Assembly: GCA_022447065.1 (NCBI GenBank)
Contig: JAKUUM010000010.1
Location: 1 to 62,615, forward strand
Direction: 5' to 3'
Length of the DNA stretch: 62,615 nucleotides
Source of the DNA: SAR86 cluster bacterium
GTDB lineage: Bacteria > Pseudomonadota > Gammaproteobacteria > Magnimaribacterales > Magnimaribacteraceae
Shown here: positions 26,451-35,393 of the stretch, in pieces
Layout of the letters: every line of letters begins with the position of its first letter
Numbering within the stretch: position 1 is the first letter of the stretch
The notes under the pieces: generated by a model
What the model saw: the letters and a program-made list of their open reading frames with translations, nothing else
What the model was told of the DNA's origin: nothing
Database searches by the model: none
Made by a program: the position numbers and the translations under genes

Positions 26451-28187
26451 TTAGGATTTAAGATTTATTTCTTTCTTATATCCTTTTAATTTAATTTTTT
26501 CTTTGGTGATTTCTATATCGTGCATGCCCTCTAAAACTTCATGATTAAATTTATATATAGTGTTGTAGTCTCCTTTCGAAGCATTTTCATTATATTCTAG
26601 GACGGATTTTCGGGTATTTTCTAATTTTCGCTCATAATCTCTGAGAACTTTCTTTGTATAACGTTTCTTAATTTGTGAGAAAGTAAAATCAGGTCCTAAA
26701 ATTAAGGCAGAAGCGTTATTTCCACCAAAACCTTTTGCATTTAGAAAAGCCCCTTTATAAAAGTTAGGGTCTTCGATCTTATCTTCAGTAAGAAAATTTA
26801 AATTATCATCAAATACGTCTTCTGCAGGTTCTGTGATGGAATGAATTCTAGGTATTATGCCTTTATTCCAGGTTCCTAATACACAGCTTAACTGGTCTCC
26901 CGCGGCGACTGCCATACTATGCCCTAGATAAGATTTAACAGCAGTAATTGGCCAAGACTTTATGCCAAAGACATTAGCTATTTTATCCAGAATATGAGAT
27001 TCCGATGTTCTATTAGCGGGAGTTCCGGTTCCATGGGCATGGACATAAGTTTCATCCTTCAGACTTTTTGAACCTAGTATTTCACTAGCTTCAGCTACAC
27101 ATTTAGCCAAGGTAATGTAATTCCCGACTCCGGGCCCACTTATGGAATTTTTAAAACCATCTGCATGAGAAGCCACAGCTTGCACTGAAGCATATATTTT
27201 TGCACCTAGTTCAAGGGCCAACTCTTCATCCATCAAAATAATAAACTGAGCGGATTCCCCCATGACCATTCCAATATTTTCTCCAAAAGGTCTGCAAGCT
27301 TTTCTTTGATTCGGTTCATTTGCAGGTTCATTTAATTGAGACTGAAGTTCTAACATACGCTTATCATTTGCAAGTGCATTTATTGCAAAAAATCCATCTA
27401 TTATTTCAGGTGTGATGGGGGCTTCTGCTCCGCCAACAACGACTACTCGAGCATTCCCATTTTCTATATTTTCCTTCCCTAACTGTAGGTTGAATAGAAA
27501 AGTAGCACAGGCCCCAACAACATGACCTGTTCTGCCTACATTCCCTAAAATATATGCATTGATGAAATCTGCAGACATTTCTACAAGACCAAAAGCAAGG
27601 TTTTTAGAGCTAGAACGAGAACCCTTCATTCTCGATTGCATCATTCCTCCGAATCCAAAATTGTCCATATTGCCTATTGCTGCACCACTAAAGACGGCAA
27701 TTTGATCAGGACTGACCTTTTTCAGAATATGGGACCAATCTATTCCAAATTGTCCAAGTGTGTCGCTCATTCCAAATACAGTCATTTGAAGAGCTTTGGG
27801 GTGTTGTCTTGAAGGGTAAAATTGACCTGGATCAAAACCTGCTGGTAATTGACCTGCTGCACTTGCTTGGATCTGATCCAGAATTATCCCTTCCGGGTCA
27901 TAAAGATCTCTCTCAATTTTCCTAACAAGCGTGCGTTCACGTATGACATCACTCTTTTTCTGTAAGTAAGAATTAAGTTGAATAGAATCTCCAGTGTTTG
28001 TTTCCCATTTCTTTCCTGCAGGCTTTATCATTTGTTGGGTTACAGCAAGGTCTTTTAAAACCTTAAGTTGTTCCTTTTCCTCTAAGGAATCAAAGACTAG
28101 ATTTTTATAACCAATATAATCTGAACTTCTACCAGAAGCATTAATACCACCAAAGCCGGTAATAACAGTCAGAGGTTTTTTATTCAT
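26451..28187 (-). CDS. fabY: beta-ketoacyl synthase, FabY-like
   Basis: Thiolase-fold condensing enzyme of 578 residues, longer than FabB/FabF (about 410). The opening TVITGFGGINASGRSSDYIGY and the extra N-terminal 150 residues fit FabY, the Pseudomonas-type synthase that starts fatty-acid synthesis in place of FabH. The triad is intact: Cys227 in VGACATFLFN, His in HAHGTGTPANRT and His in SYLGHSMAVAAG. A C-terminal extension (about 70 charged residues) is also present. It heads a minus-strand operon with the kinase and DUF6285. Naming it FabY rather than another long KAS is moderately certain; whether fabH is missing cannot be seen here. Confidence 0.7.
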   Translation of the reverse strand: MNKKPLTVITGFGGINASGRSSDYIGYKNLVFDSLEEKEQLKVLKDLAVTQQMIKPAGKKWETNTGDSIQLNSYLQKKSDVIRERTLVRKIERDLYDPEGIILDQIQASAAGQLPAGFDPGQFYPSRQHPKALQMTVFGMSDTLGQFGIDWSHILKKVSPDQIAVFSGAAIGNMDNFGFGGMMQSRMKGSRSSSKNLAFGLVEMSADFINAYILGNVGRTGHVVGACATFLFNLQLGKENIENGNARVVVVGGAEAPITPEIIDGFFAINALANDKRMLELQSQLNEPANEPNQRKACRPFGENIGMVMGESAQFIILMDEELALELGAKIYASVQAVASHADGFKNSISGPGVGNYITLAKCVAEASEILGSKSLKDETYVHAHGTGTPANRTSESHILDKIANVFGIKSWPITAVKSYLGHSMAVAAGDQLSCVLGTWNKGIIPRIHSITEPAEDVFDDNLNFLTEDKIEDPNFYKGAFLNAKGFGGNNASALILGPDFTFSQIKKRYTKKVLRDYERKLENTRKSVLEYNENASKGDYNTIYKFNHEVLEGMHDIEITKEKIKLKGYKKEINLKS

Positions 28188-28270
28188 TTATAAACTAATA
28201 TTTATTTCTTAAGTGGTTATTGTATGGCAATATTTACAAATATTAATCCAAAATTAAAAAGGGAAAAATT

Positions 28271-29812
28271 ATGCATCCTGGAGTAAATGGAAAGAAGTAT
28301 CCTGATAAACCGGCCATAGTAATGTTAAACAGTGGGAAGATCATCACCCATGGTGAATTAAATGATTTATCCAATCAAGGAGCTCAACTATTTAGGTCAC
28401 AGGGTCTTAAACCGGGAGATTCAATAGCCTTTATGCTGGAAAACCATCATCTTTTTTTCCCCATAGTTTTTGCAGCATGGAGAAGTGGATTGAGATATAC
28501 GGCTATGAGCTGGAGGTTACAACCCTCTGAAGTTGAATACATTGTTAAAGATTGTGGTGCCAAGGCTTTTATAACTTCTAAATTCTTAGAAGAAACAGCA
28601 AGCCCTCTTGAAGAATCCTTGCGTGATGTAAAGAAGTTTATGCTGGACGGTACTTCTGAAGGATATGACTCGTACGAGCAAAGCATCGAATCTATGCCCA
28701 CCGAAGCCGTGGATGATGAGTGTCAAGGAGGGGCAATGCTTTATTCTTCTGGCACAACCGGAAGACCTAAAGGGATTTACAGAGAACTAGCCCTGAACCC
28801 TTTGCCATATACTCAAGAAGAAGAAGATCTCGGTCTTGGTAGAGTAGTTGAAGGAATTTACGGCGGGGATGAAAACACTATCTATCTGTCTCCAGCACCC
28901 CTTTATCATTCTGCTCCTCTCGGTTTCAACACCGGGTTTTTATCTCTTGGCGGAACTTCAATAGTGATGGAGAAGTTTGATCCTGAAGCTGCTTTAAAAG
29001 CTATCCAAGATTATAAAATTACCCATTCACAGTGGGTTCCAACTATGTTTGTTAGGTTTTTAAAACTTGAAGAATCTTTAAGAAAGGGTTACGACTTGTC
29101 TTCTCACAAGGTTGCTATTCATGCAGCAGCTCCTTGCCCCGTTGAAGTAAAAGAAAGCATGATCAATTGGTGGGGTCCTATTCTTTACGAATACTATGCC
29201 GGAACAGAATTCAATGGAATGACCATCGCAAATTCCGAAGAGTGGATGCAGCACAAAGGGACCGTTGGAAGGCCGCTAGTTGGGGAATTACACATTCTTG
29301 ATGATGAAGATAATGAACTTCCACCCGGAGAACCAGGTGGAATCTATTTTGGCGGAGAAACTGCCACAAGCTATGAATACCATAAAGACAAAGAAAAAAC
29401 TCAAGAGGCAATCTCGAAGCAAGGCTACAGCACTCTAGGAGACATTGGCTATGTTGATGAAGAGGGTTATTTGTATTTAACTGACCGAAAAGCATTTATG
29501 ATTATTTCAGGAGGGGTAAATATTTATCCACAAGAAACGGAAGACGCTTTGATTATGCACCCTAAAGTAACTGATGTTGCTGTTTTTGGTGTACCGAATC
29601 TTGAAATGGGGGAAGAGGTTAAAGCAGTAGTACAACCTGCTGACATGTCTGAAGCAGGAACTGATCTAGAAGCAGAACTTATTGCTTATTGCAAAGAAAA
29701 AATTTCTCATGTTAAGTGCCCGAAGAGCATAGACTTTAAAGAGGAGTTACCTAGACATCCTACAGGTAAGCTCTATAAAAGACTTTTGAAGGATCCTTAT
29801 TGGGAAAAGTAA
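28271..29812 (+). CDS. AMP-forming acyl-CoA synthetase
   Basis: 513-residue ANL-family adenylating enzyme. P-loop-like A3 motif YSSGTTGRPKG, A5 YYAGTEFNGMT, the TLGDIGYVDEEGYLYLTDR hinge region (A7/A8) and the catalytic lysine in PRHPTGKLYKR near the C-terminus. It starts MHPGVNGKKYPDKPAIVM, a form seen in ligases acting on branched, aromatic or steroid acids rather than FadD. The acid is not identifiable. It is divergent from the FabY-like gene (83-base gap) and convergent with a second ligase. Confidence 0.9.
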   Translation: MHPGVNGKKYPDKPAIVMLNSGKIITHGELNDLSNQGAQLFRSQGLKPGDSIAFMLENHHLFFPIVFAAWRSGLRYTAMSWRLQPSEVEYIVKDCGAKAFITSKFLEETASPLEESLRDVKKFMLDGTSEGYDSYEQSIESMPTEAVDDECQGGAMLYSSGTTGRPKGIYRELALNPLPYTQEEEDLGLGRVVEGIYGGDENTIYLSPAPLYHSAPLGFNTGFLSLGGTSIVMEKFDPEAALKAIQDYKITHSQWVPTMFVRFLKLEESLRKGYDLSSHKVAIHAAAPCPVEVKESMINWWGPILYEYYAGTEFNGMTIANSEEWMQHKGTVGRPLVGELHILDDEDNELPPGEPGGIYFGGETATSYEYHKDKEKTQEAISKQGYSTLGDIGYVDEEGYLYLTDRKAFMIISGGVNIYPQETEDALIMHPKVTDVAVFGVPNLEMGEEVKAVVQPADMSEAGTDLEAELIAYCKEKISHVKCPKSIDFKEELPRHPTGKLYKRLLKDPYWEK

Positions 29813-29840
29813 GTTTTGCTCGTTTCTTTCCAAGCAGAAC
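29813..29840. terminator. possible bidirectional hairpin between convergent ligase genes
   Basis: GTTTTGCT (29813-29820) pairs with AGCAGAAC (29833-29840), eight pairs with one G-T, around a 12-base loop; a T-rich stretch follows on the plus strand. It lies right after the stop of the upstream ligase gene in the 61-base convergent gap. Confidence 0.35.
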
Positions 29841-29873
29841 CCATCTCATTTTTCTTCGAGTAGTTTCATAAAG

Positions 29874-31484
29874 CTAATCTTTCTTTTCTTGAAGCTTTCC
29901 TTGTTCAAAGTGTTCCCGTAATTTAAATTTTTGAATTTTTCCTGATCCGGTTAACGGCCAATCGTCAACAAAAATCCATTTTGAAGGTGTTTTTACAGGG
30001 GATAAGTGTTTCCTGCAATGGCTTATAAGTTCAGCTACCTTCGGCTTTGTGTCACTAGCTGGTCTAATAAAACAACCGACGATTTCTCCCCATTTAGAGT
30101 CGGGTAATCCCACAATTGCAACTTCAGCTACTTCGGGATGTTCGACCATAATATTTTCAATTTCTGCTGGAAATAGATTTTCTCCTCCTCTAATAATCAT
30201 TTCTTTAAGACGACCTGTAATCTTTACATAACCTCTTTCATCCATGGTTCCTAAGTCCCCCGTGTGTAACCAACCATTCTCATCAATAGTGTCTTTCGTT
30301 GCTTCAGGATTATCGTTGTAATACAACATATTGCAGTAACCTCTGGCACAAATTTCACCTACAGTGTTTAAGGGTAAGATTTTGGAGTTTTTGGGGTCAA
30401 GAATGGCTATATCTTTGTTTGGAAGTGGTTGTCCCACAGTATTGCAAATATCTGTTTCACTATCCTCTGGGAAAGTTTGCGTGAGCACGGGAGAAGTTTC
30501 CGTTTGCCCATAAACTGTTGAGAATTTACAGTTTATTATATCTTTGACCTGTCTTACTAACTCTGGAGCAACCATAGATCCTCCTGATACGGCAATTTTT
30601 ACAGAAGAAAAATCAACGGGATTGGATCTATAAGAGTCCAGCAATGCTATTAGCATGGTTGGAACTCCCAAAAATGTAGTTGCTTTTTCTTGCTCAGCTA
30701 AGGCATTAACTTTAGGAGGATCAAAAAATTTTACCATTATAAATTTTGCTCTTTTTTGTACACATCCTAAGAGCGCAAGAGCACAGCCTGCTGTATGAAA
30801 CATGGGCATGTAATTTAACCATATGTCTGTTCTATCAATACCCAAACGATCAGTAACTAGCCGGGCATTATTGGTTAATCCCAAGTGATGTAAGACTGCC
30901 CCTTTTGGAAATCCTGTTGTTCCAGATGTGTATTGAATTTGGGCCGGGTCTGCTGGTTTTACTTGAGGTAGATCAACTGGAGAAACATCTATGCCATAAA
31001 ATTCACTTTCATTTTCCATATCTATAATGGACGGTATCTTGGGTAAATCTTTCGTTGCTTCTTCAGCAATTTTGAGCATAGGGTTTCCACGATATTCTTT
31101 TATTAGGTAGAGAGCAGAGGATTTAGATTGCTCTAATACATATCGAAGTTCATTGGCTTGATAAGAAGGATTTATAGTAACTAGAACCATTCCTGAAAGC
31201 GCACAAGCAAATTCTAATATTGCCCATTCTGCTGTGTTAGGCGACCAAACAGCAATTTTGTCTCCAGAATCAAACCGGTTTAAGAGATTATAAGCAACTT
31301 TTTCAGCATCTTTTAACAATTCCTCATAGGTCCATTGTTTACCCAATTGACAATCCATGTCCGTTTCGACAAGGGCGACTTTTTGGGGGTCTTCTTTAAC
31401 AGCAACTCTTAAGATATCTCCGACAGTAAGATTAATTATTTTCTTATCTTCAATTGCTGGGAAGAAACTATTTTTTAAAACCAT
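29874..31484 (-). CDS. AMP-forming fatty-acyl-CoA ligase
   Basis: 536-residue ANL ligase. A3 motif YTSGTTGFPKGA, VYGQTETSPV (A5), LHTGDLGTMDERGYVKITGR (A7/A8) and catalytic lysine in LTGSGKIQKFKLR. It has the WTYEELLKDAEKVAYNLL N-terminal pattern of medium- or long-chain acyl-CoA synthetases (FadD/FadK or AcsM-like). It is distinct from the other ligase in the window. It follows the monooxygenase gene on the same strand after an 84-base gap. Confidence 0.9.
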   Translation of the reverse strand: MVLKNSFFPAIEDKKIINLTVGDILRVAVKEDPQKVALVETDMDCQLGKQWTYEELLKDAEKVAYNLLNRFDSGDKIAVWSPNTAEWAILEFACALSGMVLVTINPSYQANELRYVLEQSKSSALYLIKEYRGNPMLKIAEEATKDLPKIPSIIDMENESEFYGIDVSPVDLPQVKPADPAQIQYTSGTTGFPKGAVLHHLGLTNNARLVTDRLGIDRTDIWLNYMPMFHTAGCALALLGCVQKRAKFIMVKFFDPPKVNALAEQEKATTFLGVPTMLIALLDSYRSNPVDFSSVKIAVSGGSMVAPELVRQVKDIINCKFSTVYGQTETSPVLTQTFPEDSETDICNTVGQPLPNKDIAILDPKNSKILPLNTVGEICARGYCNMLYYNDNPEATKDTIDENGWLHTGDLGTMDERGYVKITGRLKEMIIRGGENLFPAEIENIMVEHPEVAEVAIVGLPDSKWGEIVGCFIRPASDTKPKVAELISHCRKHLSPVKTPSKWIFVDDWPLTGSGKIQKFKLREHFEQGKLQEKKD

Positions 31485-31568
31485 AACTAATCCTAAATTT
31501 TATGCAAAGGTTTACTGTTAAATCTTTCGATAAAGTCAACGATTGAACTTTCTTTTGGAGAAGAATAA

Positions 31569-33032
31569 TTATTCTCTTACGCTGATAAACTCTAAATCTT
31601 TATTGGTTAAACTTCCCAATCTTACTTCAACTATATCTCTTAGATAATCTTGGGTATTAATCCAAGGAGCTTTAGAGCCTTGTTTGGGAAGTTTATGGGC
31701 TGCCCTTTTAATGTAGCCTGAAGTTAGATTCAAATAATTACCTTCAGTTCTAACATCCTCACCCGGCTTGGGCATGCAATAATCAAAGCCTTTTTTTGTC
31801 ATGTAATTAAGGAGCCTACAGACATATTCGTTGGTCAAGTCTGCCCCCAATGTCCAAGAAGCTGTTGTGTACCCAAAAGTAGCAACAAGATTGGGAATGT
31901 GGCTAAACATCATTCCTTTGTAGGCCATTTTTTCAGAAATATCCACGGTTGCATTATCTACCTTAATATCGATACCATTTAAGAGTTGCAGGTTGAGACC
32001 TGTTGCAGTGATAATTAGGTCAGCTTCTAATTCTGATCCCGAATCTAATTTAATTCCTTTTTCGGTAAATCTATCAATGGTATCAGTAACAACAGATACT
32101 TTGCCCGATTTAATAGCTTCAAACAAATCCGCGTTCGGAGCAAAACACAATCTTTGGTCCCACGGCATGTAGTAGGGAGTAAAATGTGTATCTACATCAT
32201 AATCAGGTTCTAAATTTTCTCTGACATCATTTATCAAAAGTTCCTTATACTTTTCAGGGTTTTCCTTAAATTTTGTAAAAAGACGATGACCCAATAGGAT
32301 ATTTTTCCAACGAACTAAAAAGTAAGCCAGTCTGTGAGGAAGTATTTTCATTAAGAAGCTATGTATGACGTCGACATCAGGTAGGGATAAGTAGTAGGAA
32401 GGTGATCTCTGCAACATGGTTGTGTGTAAGGTTTCAGGCGCCATGGCTGGGATAAGAGTTGCTGCGGTTGCACCACTTCCAATAACTACAACTTTTTTAT
32501 TTTTATAATCTACTTCATCAGTCCACTTTTGGGGGTGTATTATCTGACCAGAAAAATCTTCTCTTCCTTTAAAGTCTGGAGAGTAGCCTTCGTCATAATT
32601 GTAGTAGCCGCCACATAGTTGTAGAAAATTGCAGCTAAAATTTCTAAGAGTTCCATCATCTTGATTTTTAACTTCTAAACGCCAGACTGATTCAGAAGAT
32701 GACCACGAAGCGGTTTTAACTTGATGACCGAATCTAATTTTTGGGGCTAAGTTATTTTCTTCAACCGCTTCATCAAGGTAGTTTAAAATCGAAGGACCAT
32801 CAGCAATGGTCTTGGCACTTGTCCAAGGTTTAAAACTAAAGCCCATTGTATGCATATCGGAGTCCGATCTGATACCTGGAAAACGGAATAGATCCCAAGT
32901 CCCACCTATGTTTTGTCTTCTTTCTAGGATTACAAAGGATTTGTCTGGACATTTTTTTTGTAGGTGGTAGCCAGCTCCTATTCCTGAAATCCCTGCACCT
33001 ACTACAACTACGTTAAAGTGTTCTTGACTCAT
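31569..33032 (-). CDS. flavin-containing monooxygenase, EthA-like Baeyer-Villiger type
   Basis: FAD/NADPH enzyme inserting oxygen next to ketones or oxidising S/N groups. FAD-binding VGAGISGIG (Gly12, Gly14, Gly17), the long ERRQNIGGTWDLFRFPGIR segment, the second dinucleotide fold VVVIGSGATAATL and the BVMO fingerprint FxGxxxHxxxW at residues 160-170 (FSGQIIHPQKW). The SDSDMHTMGFSFKPW stretch is nearly that of mycobacterial EthA. 487 residues, complete. Neighbouring SDRs, CoA ligases and hydratase make ketone or steroid-like substrates plausible, but this is inference. Confidence 0.9.
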   Translation of the reverse strand: MSQEHFNVVVVGAGISGIGAGYHLQKKCPDKSFVILERRQNIGGTWDLFRFPGIRSDSDMHTMGFSFKPWTSAKTIADGPSILNYLDEAVEENNLAPKIRFGHQVKTASWSSSESVWRLEVKNQDDGTLRNFSCNFLQLCGGYYNYDEGYSPDFKGREDFSGQIIHPQKWTDEVDYKNKKVVVIGSGATAATLIPAMAPETLHTTMLQRSPSYYLSLPDVDVIHSFLMKILPHRLAYFLVRWKNILLGHRLFTKFKENPEKYKELLINDVRENLEPDYDVDTHFTPYYMPWDQRLCFAPNADLFEAIKSGKVSVVTDTIDRFTEKGIKLDSGSELEADLIITATGLNLQLLNGIDIKVDNATVDISEKMAYKGMMFSHIPNLVATFGYTTASWTLGADLTNEYVCRLLNYMTKKGFDYCMPKPGEDVRTEGNYLNLTSGYIKRAAHKLPKQGSKAPWINTQDYLRDIVEVRLGSLTNKDLEFISVRE

Positions 33033-33098
33033 ATCTATTTAACTCCCTTTAGCTTGACAACACTAAGATTACTAAAAAAAATACTCTTGGTCATTTTT

Positions 33099-33932
33099 CT
33101 AGACTTTTTCACAGGCTTCTACAGTGTGCAATAGCAAAGTATTAATCGTCATAGGGCCGACACCGCCAGGTACGGGAGTATAAGCGAGGCATTTACTCTC
33201 AATATTAACTAAGTCGATATCTCCACATTTTTCTGGATGGTAGCCAGCATCAATCACAATTGAGTTTTCTTTGATCCAATCAGATTTTATGAACCTTGGA
33301 ATGCCTACAGCCCCTACCAAAATATCTGCCTGTCTTACAAGATCTACTAGGTTTCTAGTTTTAGAGTGACAAACAGTAACCGTAGCATTTTCATTTAAAA
33401 GCATCATAGACATAGGTTTTCCCAATATAGGACTTCTACCTACAACAACAGCATGCTTTCCTGATATTTCTATCTTGTAATATTTCAGTAGTCTCATAAT
33501 TCCAGCTGGTGCGCATGATCCATAGGCAGTCTCGCCCATAGCCATATTTCCAAACCCAAGGCATGTTACTCCATCAACATCCTTTTCTAACGATATGGCA
33601 TCAAAGCACTCTCGTTCATTTATTTGATTGGGCACTGGATGCTGTAAAAGAATTCCATGAACACTTCTATTTTCATTTAATTTTGATATTTCTTCTAATA
33701 GTTGAGAAGTCGAGGTGTCTCCACCTAATTCAATTGTTAGGGAATTCATTCCTATTCTTTTACACGCATTCCCCTTCATTCGAACATAGGTAGCTGAAGA
33801 TGGATCTGAACCAACTAAAATTGCAGCGAGTGTCGGGACTATTCCTTTTTTCTGTCTTAATAATTGCACCCTTTGAGACAAATCTTGTTCTGTCGCTTCA
33901 GAAGCTGATTTTCCGTCGAGAACTATTGACAT
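33099..33932 (-). CDS. folD: methylenetetrahydrofolate dehydrogenase/cyclohydrolase FolD
   Basis: Bifunctional one-carbon enzyme that interconverts 5,10-methylene- and 10-formyl-tetrahydrofolate. 277 residues with [13 protein letters not shown] (catalytic Lys), GILLQHPVP, the [12 protein letters not shown] loop, NADP-binding [12 protein letters not shown] and the C-terminal [16 protein letters not shown] complete, normal-length protein. It is transcribed away from tRNA-Pro with a 103-base divergent gap. Confidence 0.96.
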   Translation of the reverse strand: MSIVLDGKSASEATEQDLSQRVQLLRQKKGIVPTLAAILVGSDPSSATYVRMKGNACKRIGMNSLTIELGGDTSTSQLLEEISKLNENRSVHGILLQHPVPNQINERECFDAISLEKDVDGVTCLGFGNMAMGETAYGSCAPAGIMRLLKYYKIEISGKHAVVVGRSPILGKPMSMMLLNENATVTVCHSKTRNLVDLVRQADILVGAVGIPRFIKSDWIKENSIVIDAGYHPEKCGDIDLVNIESKCLAYTPVPGGVGPMTINTLLLHTVEACEKV

Positions 33933-33996
33933 GAGTGTTTAGAGTTAAAGATTAATTCTCTCATTATTTTAAAGACCTAGAAAGCTAATCTTTTAT

Positions 33997-34025
33997 TTGA
34001 CGGTCAGTCAAAGGAAACTTAACAT
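33997..34025 (+). promoter_or_regulatory. sigma-70 promoter of tRNA-Pro
   Basis: TTGACG (33997-34002), a 17-base spacer and TAACAT (34020-34025) place transcription start near 34032, four bases before the mature tRNA. The D-amino-acid dehydrogenase gene 9 bases behind the tRNA has no promoter of its own and should depend on this one. Confidence 0.6.
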
Positions 34026-34035
34026 GCATCGCTTT

Positions 34036-34112
<77 letters not shown>

Positions 34113-34121
34113 TTTCAGAAA

Positions 34122-35393
34122 ATGAAAGAAGATCCAATCATTATCATAGGAGGGGGCCTCCAGGGTCTCGCTACAGCGAACGCACTTCTGGATAGAGGAG
34201 AAAAAGTCCTTCTATTGGAAAGAAATTCTGGAGTTGCCTTAGAAACAAGCTTTGCCAATGCTGGTATGTTAACTCCCTCTCAAGCTCAACCTTGGAATTC
34301 AGTTTCAGACATAATTAGTATTCTTTCAGGCATAGGAAAGAAAGATTCATCGATGCTGATTAAGTTGAGAGAATTTCCTTCACTTTTCTTTTGGGGGATG
34401 GGATTTTTATTAAACTCATCGAAATCAAGATATCTTTCTAATACTGACAATATATGCAGGCTAGCTCAACACAGTCTGGAATTGACCAGAAAAGCGAGAG
34501 AAGAATATAAGCTCCATTATGATCATTCCTCCCTAGGCACAATGAAAATTTTTCGCGATGAATTGAGTTTCATAAAAGGTAAAAAAGAAGCGGAAAGATT
34601 GAACGATCATGGAATCACTTTTACCTGCTTGGAAGTTAAAGATGTTGTTCAAGTAGAGCCTTTGTTAGACGACATTTCAGATCAGATTTCTGGTGGAATA
34701 ATATTTCCCGAGGACGAAGTAGGAGATGCATATAAATTTTGTACAGAATTGGAAAAAATTATTAGACAAAAGGGAGGAAGAATTCATGTAAATACTGAGG
34801 TAAAGAAAATTCTTTTTCATAAAGGAAAGGTCAACTCGATTGTTACAGACAGAGTAGAAATAAAAGCCTCAAGGGTTATTCTGGCTTCTGGTAGTTGGTC
34901 AAACAAATTATTAAGTAACACAAGATTAAACTTACCTGTTAGACCAGTTAAAGGTTATTCCTTAACTCTAGATATTTCCACGCTTAGTGATAAACCTAAA
35001 ATGGCAATTGTAGATGAAGGTATTCATACGGCTGTAACGCCTTTGGGTTATTTGCTTAGGGTTGCTGGAACTGCTGAATTAGCAGGATTTAGTGAAGAAA
35101 TCCACCAAAAAAGAATAGACTACCTTAACAGAACTTTGGAGAATATTTATCCCTCAATTTGTTCAAATCTAGACTTAGAAGAAGGTTCTCTTTGGTACGG
35201 CTTTAGACCGATGAGTATTGATGGTATGCCATATATTGGACTTACTAAAATAGAGGGACTATTTCTCAATACAGGTCATGGACATCTTGGGTGGACTCTA
35301 GCAATGGGTTCAGCAGATTTATTGGCAGATATAATGACAGGAAAAGATCCAAAAATAAGTGCCAAACCTTATTTGACAAGTAGGGCACTTTAA
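34122..35393 (+). CDS. FAD-dependent D-amino-acid dehydrogenase (DadA-like)
   Basis: Membrane-associated flavoprotein oxidising D-amino acids to keto acids. FAD motif IIIIGGGLQGLATA (Gly10, Gly12, Gly15), then LLERNSGVALETSFANAGML, a DadA hallmark, GGIIFPEDEVGDAYKFC in the middle, RPVKGYSLTL, and the C-terminal NTGHGHLGWTLAMGS. 423 residues, complete. Its ATG comes only 9 bases after the CCA of tRNA-Pro, leaving no room for a promoter or a clear Shine-Dalgarno, so it must be processed from a tRNA-mRNA transcript or be near-leaderless. It overlaps the convergent luciferase-like gene by 4 bases. Confidence 0.88.
   Translation: MKEDPIIIIGGGLQGLATANALLDRGEKVLLLERNSGVALETSFANAGMLTPSQAQPWNSVSDIISILSGIGKKDSSMLIKLREFPSLFFWGMGFLLNSSKSRYLSNTDNICRLAQHSLELTRKAREEYKLHYDHSSLGTMKIFRDELSFIKGKKEAERLNDHGITFTCLEVKDVVQVEPLLDDISDQISGGIIFPEDEVGDAYKFCTELEKIIRQKGGRIHVNTEVKKILFHKGKVNSIVTDRVEIKASRVILASGSWSNKLLSNTRLNLPVRPVKGYSLTLDISTLSDKPKMAIVDEGIHTAVTPLGYLLRVAGTAELAGFSEEIHQKRIDYLNRTLENIYPSICSNLDLEEGSLWYGFRPMSIDGMPYIGLTKIEGLFLNTGHGHLGWTLAMGSADLLADIMTGKDPKISAKPYLTSRAL

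Noticed and set aside
31485-31568. A short minus-strand frame after the monooxygenase stop (SSPKESSIVDFIERFNSKPLH) that might be a frame-shifted C-terminus.
   Set aside because: It is preceded by a stop in its own frame and the monooxygenase already has the expected length; only about 25 codons remain.
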